Assembly (NCBI GenBank): GCA_029298735.1
Contig: JANSLP010000105.1
Coordinates: 30,800-94,799 of the forward strand
Length of the DNA stretch: 64,000 bases
Source of the DNA: Ophiostoma sp. CBS 140.51
Lineage: Eukaryota; Ascomycota; Sordariomycetes; Ophiostomatales; Ophiostomataceae
Direction of reading: 5' to 3'
The position numbers and the translations under genes were made by a program. The notes under the pieces were generated by a model. The model searched no databases and was not told the origin of the DNA. It worked only from the letters and a program-made list of their open reading frames with translations. The stretch's first letter is position 1, and every line of letters starts with the position of its first letter. Of the stretch, positions 10,699 through 20,664 are shown piece after piece.

Positions 10699-12120
10699 GT
10701 CGGTGGTTGGCGGGGACCGATACTGTCCAAAAAATGGACGAGAGAAGAAAGAGAATACGGGCTATCTGGACTGCATGGGCGGACGATGAATAAAGAGACT
10801 GTAACGAAAACTAATACTGAGAAACAAAGATGCCGCTGTGTCGAACGCGCTCGCTGGAATCGAAAAAAAGGACGGGAAAAGGACGAAAAAAGACGAAGGG
10901 AAAGACGATATCGCTGAAATCGAAGACGTTGAACAGATCGAAAGAAAGAAGAACGAATGGAAGAGCAGCTAAGCTAGCTGTTTAGATGGCGATACAAGAT
11001 GAGAAAAGGTAGATAGACTCGATGCCAGATCGCTCGACGGGATTGATGGCTGGTAGATGTCGTCGGTTCGATTGATGGAAGATGCCGGGTCGTAGGATAG
11101 TCAATTAAAAATGAGAACAAGCAAAAGGAATACAGAAAGAAGTGAAAGAGAAGATCAAAAAGAAAACACAAAAGAGACGACGACCAGCGGGAGGATAAGA
11201 AAGAAGATGTACTCTCGTCGAGGGAGTACAAGAGGGAAAGAGAAATAAACAAAAGGAAAAGAAGGGATAAAGAACAAGAAAGAGAGAAAGTGAAGCAAAA
11301 GAAAAGAGACACGCGAGAGACAAAAGCAAAACCACGAGAAGGAAGGAAGGAGAGAAAGGAAAGAGAAAGGACGACAGAGGACAAGACACCGCCTGAACTA
11401 CCCAGGGTGTCTCCCTCAATTGCGAGACACGAACCCAAGAACCCAAGACGTACTGAGTAGACAAGAGACTGAGAGCGGACAGGGGTCAGGGCCTAGACAA
11501 AAGGCTGGCCAAGCAGCCAAGAGAGTAAAGACGACGCCGCAAAAGAATGAACCCGAAACGCCATGCAATTGCACGCAAAGAAAGGGGAGGAAGGCGGTCG
11601 GTAGCAGAAGACGCCGCCCGCAAAATGGACGACCCGCAGAGGGCCAGACGACAGGGACTGGCCGCCCGCCAAGTGTGGGGACAACCGCCCAGGTGTTTGG
11701 GCGTGAGCGTTTTGGGCGTTTGCGGCTGTGCAGGGGTGAGGACAACAGTATTCCGACGATATTACAGGCCGCCTTCACAGGCCTCTCAGCCCTCATATGT
11801 GCGCTTCACCAAGAAGAGCGAGAGGACGTCCTCCAATCAATGTGTTCCACTTCAAAAGGCGCTGTTGAGAAGCGTTTGCGGACACTAACTCTTGGGTGCA
11901 ACCTCGTGTTTGACAAACGTCACTTCGTCTCTTTTGTTTTGGGTCTTGGGTAGTGGTTACGGAGGTATATTTATTTCACAAAGGGTTTGTCTTTGTTTCT
12001 CACGATACCAAAGATAGAAGTGGAAGTAACAGAAAGAAAGAACAAAACACAGCAGCCAAGACTGCCGAGCATTCGATGAGACTGCTCTGAACGATGTTGT
12101 GAAAAAAGGAGCAGAGAGAA

Positions 12121-12146
12121 AGGACGTGAAAGGACGTGAAAGGACA
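12121..12146. repeat. Short tandem repeat, unit AGGACGTGAA
   Basis: Two full copies and a partial third of the decamer AGGACGTGAA are adjacent. Such a block can be a simple sequence expansion; a function is not shown. Confidence 0.7.
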
Positions 12147-12945
12147 CGATAATATTCATCTGAATACAGTTCTTTCCTCTCGTCTTGCTTTTCTTCTCTC
12201 ATCTCATTATTGCCCTCTTTTTTCTGCCATCTGCCATCTCGCCTTTTTAAGGTTTAATCTTTGAGACGAAGGCATGAACACAACACGGGTTGAATCAAGA
12301 GAAGACGGACAGTATTCAAGCGGCTACAGCCGCCGTTCTTTGCAGCCGCTTCGACGAAGTGCAGCCTCAATATTTACCGCCGCCGTTCTTGGACATCGTG
12401 AGGCTAAAATGGATTCAAGATTTCGCAAGTCAACATAGATCTGATCCTATGAGATCGTTCTTTTCTCGCAGAGCAACAGAGAGATCGAAAGAGATGGGCA
12501 TAGGAGAAGGATGAATGTGGGATGTGGTGGTCGTGGTGGGTGAACCTGGCTGGACCCACTATTATGCCCTTGGCTGAAACCGCCCCCAAAAACACAGGAG
12601 AGAAAGAGGCAAAGAAACTGCGGCGGGACCCTGCGACAGGTCCAAACAGCGGATCTTGGCGAAGATCAAACATGGCGTCCCCCATGAAGGATGAAAGCGA
12701 CGATATCGACTCTCTGCGCGATAACATAAATGACGCTGCTGCCGCGGACAGCCTCTCAAAGAGAGGCGTCAAGCCTCCAAAAACATTGGCGTCTCACTGC
12801 AGGCGTTCGGGTCGCACTTGGCCCGTCTGTGGACGGTCAGCCTCCTGGGCCTACACGTCAGCACGGAACCTTCTTGTTCCTTTCGTCTCTCAATCGATAT
12901 TAATATCCACGGTCGCCCGCATTCTGGCGTCAAACTGCTGGCCGT

Positions 12946-13046
12946 TCTTGGAGTCTTGGTCTTCTTGGAAGAGTCTTGGTTTGTTTTGACTCTCTTGGAC
13001 GGCTCCTTGACTGTCTTGGACTTCTTGGCCAGTTCTCTTGGACAAT
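12946..13046. repeat. Degenerate CTTGG-rich repeat tract
   Basis: The pentamer CTTGG recurs about eight times at irregular 6-18 nt spacing with TCTTGGA as the commonest form. On the minus strand this gives repeated CCAAGA. No coding frame supports a repeat protein here. Confidence 0.55.
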
Positions 13047-14257
13047 CCTCTTGCTTTGTTTAATGGCTGTCAGTTGTTGTCAACTGCCTCGCCAAGTAAA
13101 CAGGAGCGGCGACGTGGGAGCAACAACGCGCAAGCTCCGTTATCCGTGCCTCGTCATCTGTTTTGTCGACAGTGTTATTTTCGTCCCACGATAACTGCTG
13201 GAGACGATGTGTTTGACTTGAGGCGGTTTTTGAGGGGCCTCTAAAGGATGATACTGTAAGAGGATTGAATATTGCATTGGCTGCGTAGTTAATATCGTAG
13301 CTAAACTGTAGACCGCCGGTGAAACGGCTGCCAGCCTGCCCAGAAGTGTCCAAGATCAGTATCAGTGTTATGATACCAATAACTTTTGCTTTTGTTTACA
13401 TGAAGAGAAAAATAAATAAAAAGTGTTTACAAAATAATCCGAATAATAATAAAATATCCAATAAGAGACATCTTTGCTACGCTACTTTCATCGTGTTTGC
13501 TGGACGCTGAATGTTCGCATTAATGACTTCGTTCTCTCCGACTATCGCCTGTCGATTCCGGATCCTCGACACAAAATGGCAGCCAGTGGATGCTGTCGGT
13601 CAATGCCCCACTGGCATTTAAAGGATGCCCTCCCAGTGGTCAGCGCACTCAACAGTATCAATGCAGATACCATGGTTCGTGTCTTGTTTTTTGTTTGGGA
13701 GCCCTGTGATTTTCACTGTAAAGCGTTTGCAACGATCGTACTGCTCTTCATAATGTGCATCATTGTCTGTGCGATGGGCAGTTGTTGTTATGGCAAGTAC
13801 GAGGAAGGATACTTTGTAGGAAAATAAGACACGCGACAGCGCCGCAATTAAGCTCATACGATATGCATCGGAATAAAAAGGGACGGGAAAGAATAGAAAA
13901 GACGGTACCAAATTGTGTCGCAAAGAGAGTAGAGAAGGCTGAACTGCCTGAATGCATAAACTCACAAAGGGGAGGTGAAAGGTTGATTATGGGTAAGGCG
14001 ATGGCGATAATGGCTGTCGGCAACCCAATTGTCCGTGAAACTCGGAATGAGAGCGGGAAGAGTCTTCTTCGCTGATCGATAGAGAATGTCGAAATGATGC
14101 AATTGATGAAGAGAGCTGGTGCATGCATGCATCTTGGAGCGTTTTGGTAGTAAATGTGTGGGGCAAGTGAGAGTTTTGACCGCGCACGATGTGGAACATA
14201 CTCTTTTCCATATGTACTTAGTTAAACCCCGCAGCAAGTATCAGTTACCAAGCAAGC

Positions 14258-14360
14258 GCCCGTATAGCTCAGTGGTAGAGCGTATCACTTGTATTGCCGA
14301 CTAGCGCGGCAGTCATTGTGCGAGATGCTAAGGTCCATGGTTCAATCCCATGTGCGGGCA
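14258..14360 (+). tRNA. tRNA-Thr(UGU) with a 31 nt intron
   Basis: All tRNA arms can be drawn. Acceptor GCCCGTA (14258-14264) pairs with TGCGGGC (14353-14359) with one G-T pair; discriminator A14360. The D arm is GCTC/GAGC, and the T arm CATGG/CCATG has loop TTCAATC. The anticodon is TGT at 14290-14292, read as threonine. The intron is 14294-14324, one base 3' of the anticodon, the standard nuclear tRNA intron place. The anticodon stem TATCA/TGCTA has one T-C mismatch in its middle pair, unusual for a working tRNA. A, B box-like sequences are intact and T runs follow at 14362-14367 and later, suiting Pol III termination. Isotype is confident; full function slightly less so. Confidence 0.88.
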
Positions 14361-14889
14361 GTTTTTTGTCTTTTTCGACATTTTTTTGTTTTCCTTTTGA
14401 ACTACTCAACAATGAATGAATGCATTGACGGGTTAACTTTTTTGAATGGTAGTTTTTTTTTTGCTATTTTGATGAATTTTTGCCCCTTGCTGACTTACCG
14501 ATATGTGACGATCGTGAGGTTTCTCTTGTTTATCTAAGAGTTCTGTCGCACAACATACTCGTGCATCTCTATCATCGATTTTTCGCCTGCTCGTACTAGC
14601 ACGTATATGTGGGCTTTCCTCAGTGTGTCTTCTATTGTCTTGAGACTGCACGGTTTTGTTTTACTTTCCCTCGTTTATTTTATTTTCGCGGCATTTATAC
14701 GCCGGTGCGTTGCTTTATTTTTTTTCAATTATTTTGTTTTTTTATTCCTAGTTTGTTGAATATTCTTACAATAATTATTATTATCTTACGAGAATCATCA
14801 AAACATCATCTAAAGTACAAATTAAAAGTAGAAACTAAAATTACAACTACCCAAGAGCATTTTCGCTTTTCACTATCATATCTCATATC
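14361..14889. other. AT-rich intergenic region after the tRNA
   Basis: T-rich plus-strand sequence containing several T runs of six or more, the first of which (14362-14367) can terminate Pol III. No gene was found. Confidence 0.6.
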
Positions 14890-15982
14890 CTAATATTCTC
14901 CTCGGCATTCTCCTGCTTGCGGGCCCTTTGCGTCAGAAGGGGACGTGCTTGTGGATGGGAAAGCGTCGTCCGGGAAAGGGAGCCAACTGATGGGAGGGCA
15001 GGGAGGTCCTCCTTCGAATCTACTCTCCGGCCCAGACCTTGCTTCTGGCACCGGTGACGCGTGATTCACACTGTACGGACCCACCTTGAACAGTTCTGGG
15101 TACAACTCTGGGTAGAGCCGGAGGTATTTGTGCTTCGAGGCCATGGAACCCAGGGCAGGATCGTTACCCGGAGGCCACCCGACCAGGAAATTGGCCAGAG
15201 TCCGGAGTGCCGAAGTTATGGACGTTGGTCGCTAGGGAGCGGGCAAAGACTCGGGGGGGCGCCAAAAAGCCGTAGCAGATGTTGTTGACATCCGTCACGT
15301 CAAAGAAGACTGTAGTCGTCTCATAGTCACCTGCACACACGACCAGGCCAGGGTTCTCGCCGACAAAGAAGGGGCCTTGGTCAAAGTTGTTGCTGTTTTT
15401 CCTGTCCTCCGACGTCACTGCCACCGCTTGGTGTAGAGCATGTGCCAAAAAGGGCGTCAGAGGGCACTTGCGGTTGATGGCGGCTATGCGCGCTGCGTTG
15501 TTGACCCTACGACCGTCCCACAGGGGCTCGTCTTCCGCATAGCCCAGCGTGCTCAGGTGCTCTGGGTAGCCGCGGCGTGTGTAGTAGTTGTCGAGCTCGG
15601 CGTCATTGTCCTTTCTAAAGTCCATTGGGTTGTATGCCTGGTCCGCCGGCTTGGCTTCTGTGCGGATAATCTCTGCATGCTGTGGGTCGCTGAGCACATC
15701 CAGGACGCGTGCCACTGTGCGCACAGCACGTTGAGCGCACACAGCGATGTAGTGGGGCACGAGTCCCAGTCTCTGTTTGTGTTTGTTATTGCTGCTGCTG
15801 CTGACATCAAAGTTCAACTCAATGGACGTTGCGTTGCGGACCGACTATGATCTCGCCGTGTCGCGCACGACGGCCAGCTGCTTGTAGGTGCCGCCGACAT
15901 TGGCTATGGCGACGAAGCAGGTGCGCTAAGACATCCAGTCCTGGAAGCGGATGGTCAAGACTCTGGTCTCTGTAGCCTCCAT
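14890..15982 (-). pseudogene. Disabled gene of unknown family: two in-frame TAG codons and one frameshift
   Basis: From an ATG at 15982 one frame reads sensibly through two TAG stops (15926-15928 and 15845-15847) for 272 codons to a TAA at 15164-15166. A one-base shift in a GGG run at 15167-15169 restores a second frame that continues coherently to a stop at 14890, giving roughly 365 codons in total. Both TAG codons are explained by a CAG to TAG change, that is C to T at CpA, the signature of RIP. The encoded sequence (segments such as PLWDGRRVNNAARIAAINR and NNICYGFLAPPRVFARSL) does not match a family I recognise. Splicing around the TAGs was considered, but no good donor/acceptor pair exists. 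The protein-like character despite three lesions implies recent inactivation. Confidence 0.72.
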
Positions 15983-16781
15983 TGTGGAGAGGCATGATAG
16001 AGGTTGTTCCTTCAGTGAGAGTTTGATTGAACTGAAGGAGGGACGGAGGAAAGGTGAAAAATAAGTCAAGAGAGTAGGGTAACGAAGAGAGAGATTGTGT
16101 GCGTTTCTGTGCGAATTATGGTTGAATATTGTTAAATTGAGTATAATAGTTTTTGATGAGATACAAAAGTGAAAAGATGGAACCCCAGAAGTGATTGAGC
16201 ATTGATGGCCATATGTACGAAATTTATTTGATTTTTGACGGCCTTGACTGAGCAGCAAGATACATGAACTCTATTTTGAAGTATCTGGGTAGCTGACAGC
16301 ATTATGATGTATTGTGTAAAAGACTATGTGTTGTGTGAAAACTATTGTGAGAGTGAACCTTATTTTGAAAAAAAGGAGGTACGTACTCGTACTGTGTAGA
16401 GTCTTGGTAAGGAGAAAGTAAACAAAGCAAGTGGCGAATCCGCCATGTTGGCTCGAAAGTTTGGTGTAAGTGGTCAGCTAAAATGTGTGTGTCTCAGACC
16501 ACGGACAAAATCACGAGAAGAATCAGCTAAATGATGCGGAAGAGCGAGCAGTATATGACATGTTTAGGTATTATTAAACTGAGAATATGTGGCAGGCGTT
16601 CACGATTAAAACAATATTCGTATTATTGGTATCAAAACAGACGCTCAACAGAAGGAGTATCAAAGAAAATACACGACAGGAAAGTGAAAGAAGACACAAA
16701 TAGAAGACAGATAGAAAAATACAAAAATCAACCTCGACGTAGTATCCAAACACTTTCACATTTTATTACCACGATGACCTC
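15983..16781. other. AT-rich intergenic region
   Basis: Low-complexity, AT-rich sequence between the pseudogene and the 3' end of the vWA gene. No gene or repeat family was recognised. Confidence 0.6.
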
Positions 16782-19181
16782 TTAGACCTCCGTGTAGGCC
16801 GGCAGGTGCTCCATCTCTTCAAATTCTTGCAGCGAGATATCATAACCCAAGTGCCGCTTCAGCAGCTCGTGCGTCACAAACCGCTCAGGACAGTTGCCCT
16901 GCGCATCGACAAAGGAGACGTGGTGGTTGACATCGCTGATGCGCTGCAGCTCGTTGGCGTGTCTGTGGTGGTGCGGGCAGTTGTCGACACCAATCAAAAA
17001 GATAGTCACGTGGGCCCACGACAAGCCCAGCAGGTCCAGTTCAAACTCGTCCATGTCGGTGGCTTCGCCATCCAAGAACAGGAGTAGTCTGAGGATAGGA
17101 GTCTCTGGACCTGCCTGCCATCCGTAGATGGGGTGGTGGATGGCTGACTCGCGGTGCTTTTGGAAATGCAGCTCCTTGACTTTCTGCCAGCCCGTCATGA
17201 CGCGCGTGCCACCCCCAACACGCACGCCCCGCCACATGTCGTCAAAGTTGCGGTGGTGGATGGCGCCAATGTAGGTGGCGCGGTTGGCGAACGTCACCAG
17301 ATCATAACCCAGAGTCTGGTGGTCATGGTGCGCGAGGGCGTCGACGAAGCGCCGGATAATGGACTTGGCGACGTCCTTGTTTTTGGGTTGCGTCGAGCGG
17401 GCGTAGCCTGTAATGAGGTAGCGGTCGTACATGGGCCGAACAGGGTCAAAGTCCATCGAGCCAGACACGTCGAGCAAAATCATGGAGTCGTCGTTTGGTG
17501 TTTCGGGGCGGTCGTATGCGCGGAACGGTGTGGGCATGACTTGCTTTGAGTAGCCGGCGTCGTTTGTCGTGTGTAGCCGCATGCACGTGTCGTCGGGTGA
17601 AAAGTACATGGGCGGCGGCTCGACGGCGGCGGCCATACGGCGCTGGGCCATGTCCATTTCCGAGATAAAGTCGGGCTTCATGCGCATACCAACACTGCCC
17701 TCACGGTGGTTGAGCACCCAGTACAGGCGCTCTTCGGCCAAGTCTTCGTAGCCGCGCCATGCGGGCGTGATACCGCGCCAGCCCTCGCGGGCCTCGACAC
17801 TAAACTTGAGCGGGTTGGATAGTTGCGTGGCCCAAGCGACAGGGATGGGCTCAAAGTAGCCAGCTCTCAGCAGGTGCAGGTACTGGATGGGCTTGCGGGC
17901 GCGCAGGTCGGCAATGTGCTTGGCCATGCCAACCTTTTCCTGGTAGCTGGCGACCAGCTGGCGGTGCGCATTGTCGGGCCACCGACCAGCCTCTTCAGAG
18001 AGAATGGATGTGCGTAAGGAGGACGAGAACTCGGCGGCCTTTTCCTCGGACGACTTGATGCCGAGGCTCTTCTTGAAGCTGGCGAACCTGCCAATCTTCT
18101 CCTTTCCGGCGCTAGATCCCCCTTTTGATAACTTCTTCTCGTCCTTCTCATCTTTTGAGTCCTTGGAATCGCCCTTTTTGTCTCCCTTGAAGTCACCCTT
18201 CTCGCTCTTGGAGCCCTTCTCCTCAATGGTGAGTTGCCCCATGTTGGGCACAATCTCCCAGATGCTCGTGGCCGGCTCCTTGCTGTCCACTTTGGCCTGC
18301 GCTTCGCGGTTCAGCTGGTTCGACAGACTAATTGTGCTCTGCGTCCACGCCATATGTGCATACGCTGACGGCCGTGGCGGACCCCACAGGTACGAGCTGT
18401 TGAAACTCCGCGACAAGCCGTAGCCAAACGGCGAGCCACACCGTAAGTAGTAGGGGTTGCTGCTGAAGAGCGTCGGCGTGAGCGACACATTGGAATAGAA
18501 GCGCTCGCCGGGGTACATGACGGCATCGCTCCACATGCGCTGCACACCCAATCGGTTCATCTTGCGGCGCATAAACTGGTGGATGGAGCAGTTGCAGTAG
18601 TAGTCGGACTCGTGTTCGGGCTCGATTTCTGGGTTGTAGATGCGGTATTCAAACTGGAGGTTTTGAAGGGCGTTTTGCATTTCCTGCTCGTCGCGCGCGC
18701 GAATGTTGCTGGCTTGAATAAGGGCATTTGAGTGGCGGCTGGTAAAGCCAAAGACGTTGTTATTGTTGGACGCAATGGGCATCGATGATCCAGGAGGTGC
18801 ATAGTAAGACGGTGGCGGCGCGTTGTCCGGGTTGGGGCCGCTCGGCGGTGCACCGCTGTTGGCTCCGTTGGGACCAGTGCCGTTGGGGCCGGGAGGTGGT
18901 CCTGCTGGCGGCGCATATGTTGGCGAGCCGCCATTCTCGTCTGCTGTCGAAGCGCCATTTGTCTGCGCCGTCGTTTGTGAGGCCACCTCTTTGCGGTGCT
19001 TCACAAACTCGGCGATGAACGCCTTCGCCTCGTCCGAGTCGCCCAGCAGTCCTTCCAAATGTGCCGTAGCCTCGTCGTCCTTGTCCTTGGGCAGCTTGGC
19101 CGTGTAGTTGATGATTTGTGTGAGCTCGCCGTCGTCGAGCGGCAGCAGCTTGCGCAGCTTCGGCAGCCACTGTGCTGCCAT
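16782..19181 (-). CDS. von Willebrand factor A domain protein with N-terminal CUE-like region
   Basis: The start at 19181 is chosen for its strong context (CACCACCATGG); the frame is open a further 91 codons upstream but that part is low-complexity. The product is 799 residues. Residues 6-62 (KLLPLDDGELTQIINYTAKL onward, ending in GLLGDSDEAKAF) resemble the helical N-terminal domain of fungal ASC-1/TRIP4 and CUE-type ubiquitin binders. A Pro/Gly/Asn-rich linker follows at 80-145 and a Lys/Asp/Ser-rich stretch at 320-365. A vWA domain lies at about 565-760 with the metal-ion site DVSGS (Asp571). There is no signal peptide or membrane segment, so it is probably cytosolic. vWA domains bind protein partners through a divalent metal. 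The partner is unknown; a ubiquitin link is inference from the N terminus. Confidence 0.85.
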   Translation of the reverse strand: MAAQWLPKLRKLLPLDDGELTQIINYTAKLPKDKDDEATAHLEGLLGDSDEAKAFIAEFVKHRKEVASQTTAQTNGASTADENGGSPTYAPPAGPPPGPNGTGPNGANSGAPPSGPNPDNAPPPSYYAPPGSSMPIASNNNNVFGFTSRHSNALIQASNIRARDEQEMQNALQNLQFEYRIYNPEIEPEHESDYYCNCSIHQFMRRKMNRLGVQRMWSDAVMYPGERFYSNVSLTPTLFSSNPYYLRCGSPFGYGLSRSFNSSYLWGPPRPSAYAHMAWTQSTISLSNQLNREAQAKVDSKEPATSIWEIVPNMGQLTIEEKGSKSEKGDFKGDKKGDSKDSKDEKDEKKLSKGGSSAGKEKIGRFASFKKSLGIKSSEEKAAEFSSSLRTSILSEEAGRWPDNAHRQLVASYQEKVGMAKHIADLRARKPIQYLHLLRAGYFEPIPVAWATQLSNPLKFSVEAREGWRGITPAWRGYEDLAEERLYWVLNHREGSVGMRMKPDFISEMDMAQRRMAAAVEPPPMYFSPDDTCMRLHTTNDAGYSKQVMPTPFRAYDRPETPNDDSMILLDVSGSMDFDPVRPMYDRYLITGYARSTQPKNKDVAKSIIRRFVDALAHHDHQTLGYDLVTFANRATYIGAIHHRNFDDMWRGVRVGGGTRVMTGWQKVKELHFQKHRESAIHHPIYGWQAGPETPILRLLLFLDGEATDMDEFELDLLGLSWAHVTIFLIGVDNCPHHHRHANELQRISDVNHHVSFVDAQGNCPERFVTHELLKRHLGYDISLQEFEEMEHLPAYTEV

Positions 19182-20664
19182 GGTGGTGGTGTTGAATGAA
19201 GAAGTAGTTGATGATGTGGTGCAGGATGACGTTGATTTGAATGCTTGGAGAATGTCCGTCAAAAGCCAAGATTGCAAGGTGTGGGCGGTCGCAGCTCTAA
19301 ATGACTTGGCAGGGACAGACAAGCCTGGGAGGACAAACGACGCGGGGTAAGAGCGATTGGCGACGGGCACACCCTTTCCTTTAAGTGTCGCAGGTTGCAG
19401 GTCGACGTACACCGAGTCACAAATGTGGCCAGTTCGGGAAGGGGTTAAAGGCAAAGACGGAAAGAGGAAAGAGGAAAGAGGACACAGACAAAGACTACTT
19501 CCAGAAAAGCAGGAAGGTATGGTTGATACGAACTGAAATTTTGTCGGGGCAAAGCGGGAAGGCCTTTTTCTCTCTTGTTTCTTTTCTCACTATTTTGAAC
19601 AGAGCCACAGCCAAGACACCAAGACAGGGCAAAAGAAGCGGCCCGTCTCAATACAAGCAATGTAGAAGGATGATCACAGAAATTAAGAATTAACGGCCGG
19701 TGGAGAACCGACCAGAAACTATTACGTCGTTGCCAGCCATCTGGGTCGAGACAAGGGGAGAAAACAGGGGGAACAACACAAGAGAAAAACACGGGGGACA
19801 ATGGAACAAGCTCAAACACAAGCATTGGCGAGCACTTGCCGGGAGGCGGAAAGGAAGGCGCGATGCATGCAGACACATGCTGGCATGGAAGGCGAATCGC
19901 GGGCAGGTACAGGTGCAGGTGCAGGGAACTGGAAGCTTGGGCGACAGAATAGGGAAGGTGCAACTGGGCCGGCGGATCGGCCGTTGTCGGGACCGTTGAA
20001 GCCCACTTAAAGACTCTTGAATTTCGACAAAAGCCCACTAAAACGCCCGCTGTTGCTCCCGCCATCGCCTGCCAAAAACCACAAGCCACCTTGCTCCGCC
20101 ACGGGCGTAGGTTGTTTGGTTGTTCGCGACTGCCCAAAAGAGACAAGGAAAATCAGGGCGCGTGAAAGGGCCTAAACGGGCCACATGATTCCCAAAAGCC
20201 CACGTTTCCGCGCTCAATCACAATCGCAAACAAGGTGCAGGCAATAAGAAACTACACGGAAGACGGCACACAAGAGCAGTCGAAAGTCGAAAAAGCGCAG
20301 GTTTGGCTCACCAACGATTAGCAGCGACTACCGGCACATTCATTTTGACGATATCTGTTCCTTGATCGATGGCACGCGGGAAATTCCAAAATTCAGTGAC
20401 AAACGAGGCATTTCATTTTGACGGCCATTCCAACGGAGAAAGCGATAGAATTCAAGTCTAAGAGTTCTACATCCTGCTTGCCAAGAAGTCAGGAATACCA
20501 GTGGAATACGGAGTACACGGCCAACACGACCTGTGGCTCAGCCTCTTATCCAACCCGACCGCCGATCCTCCTGTTGTTTTGACCGACTCATGACCTCGAT
20601 TGACCTTGACGACCTTCCCGACAATTCCCTCATCCCTCATCCCTCATCCCTCATCCCTCAAGCT
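19182..20664. other. Intergenic region between vWA and arylsulfotransferase-like genes
   Basis: About 1.5 kb comprising the vWA upstream region and the 3' flank of the next minus-strand gene. Purine-rich runs occur around 19,460-19,640. A minus-strand frame at 19,445-20,146 is open for 233 codons but is Pro/Ser/Leu low-complexity with no motif, so it is not called as a gene. Contains one exact TACGGAGTA at 20,517. Confidence 0.55.
20627..20660. repeat. Heptamer tandem repeat CCCTCAT, about five copies
   Basis: Four perfect copies of CCCTCAT followed by CCCTCA, ending four bases before the stop codon of the arylsulfotransferase-like gene. It is a minisatellite-like tract in that gene's 3' flank. 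Confidence 0.9.

Larger units (their letters stand above)
10699..14257. other. Long gene-free region with purine/pyrimidine strand bias
   Basis: About 3.6 kb without a convincing gene. From about 10,780 to 11,620 the plus strand is strongly purine-rich (many GAAAGA/AGAGAA runs). Long open frames here are low-complexity consequences of this bias and lack ATG starts. A GC-richer island follows at about 11,600-11,960 and a mixed region to 14,257. An ORF at 12,672-12,989 (105 codons) has a strong start context (aacATGG) but no recognisable domain. The stretch could hold long promoters or a non-coding transcript; nothing in it proves either. Confidence 0.5.

Noticed and set aside
11420..11953. A 177-codon plus-strand frame
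   Set aside because: It begins with TTG, is Arg/Gln/Gly-rich by base bias and has no motif or intron support.
12672..12989. A 105-codon ATG frame in strong start context
   Set aside because: Only the first 40 residues look protein-like; the rest is Ser/Trp low-complexity across the CTTGG tract. No family or splice support.
19445..20146. A 233-codon minus-strand frame
   Set aside because: Composition is dominated by Pro, Ser, Leu, Phe from a purine-rich plus strand; no domain and no good start.
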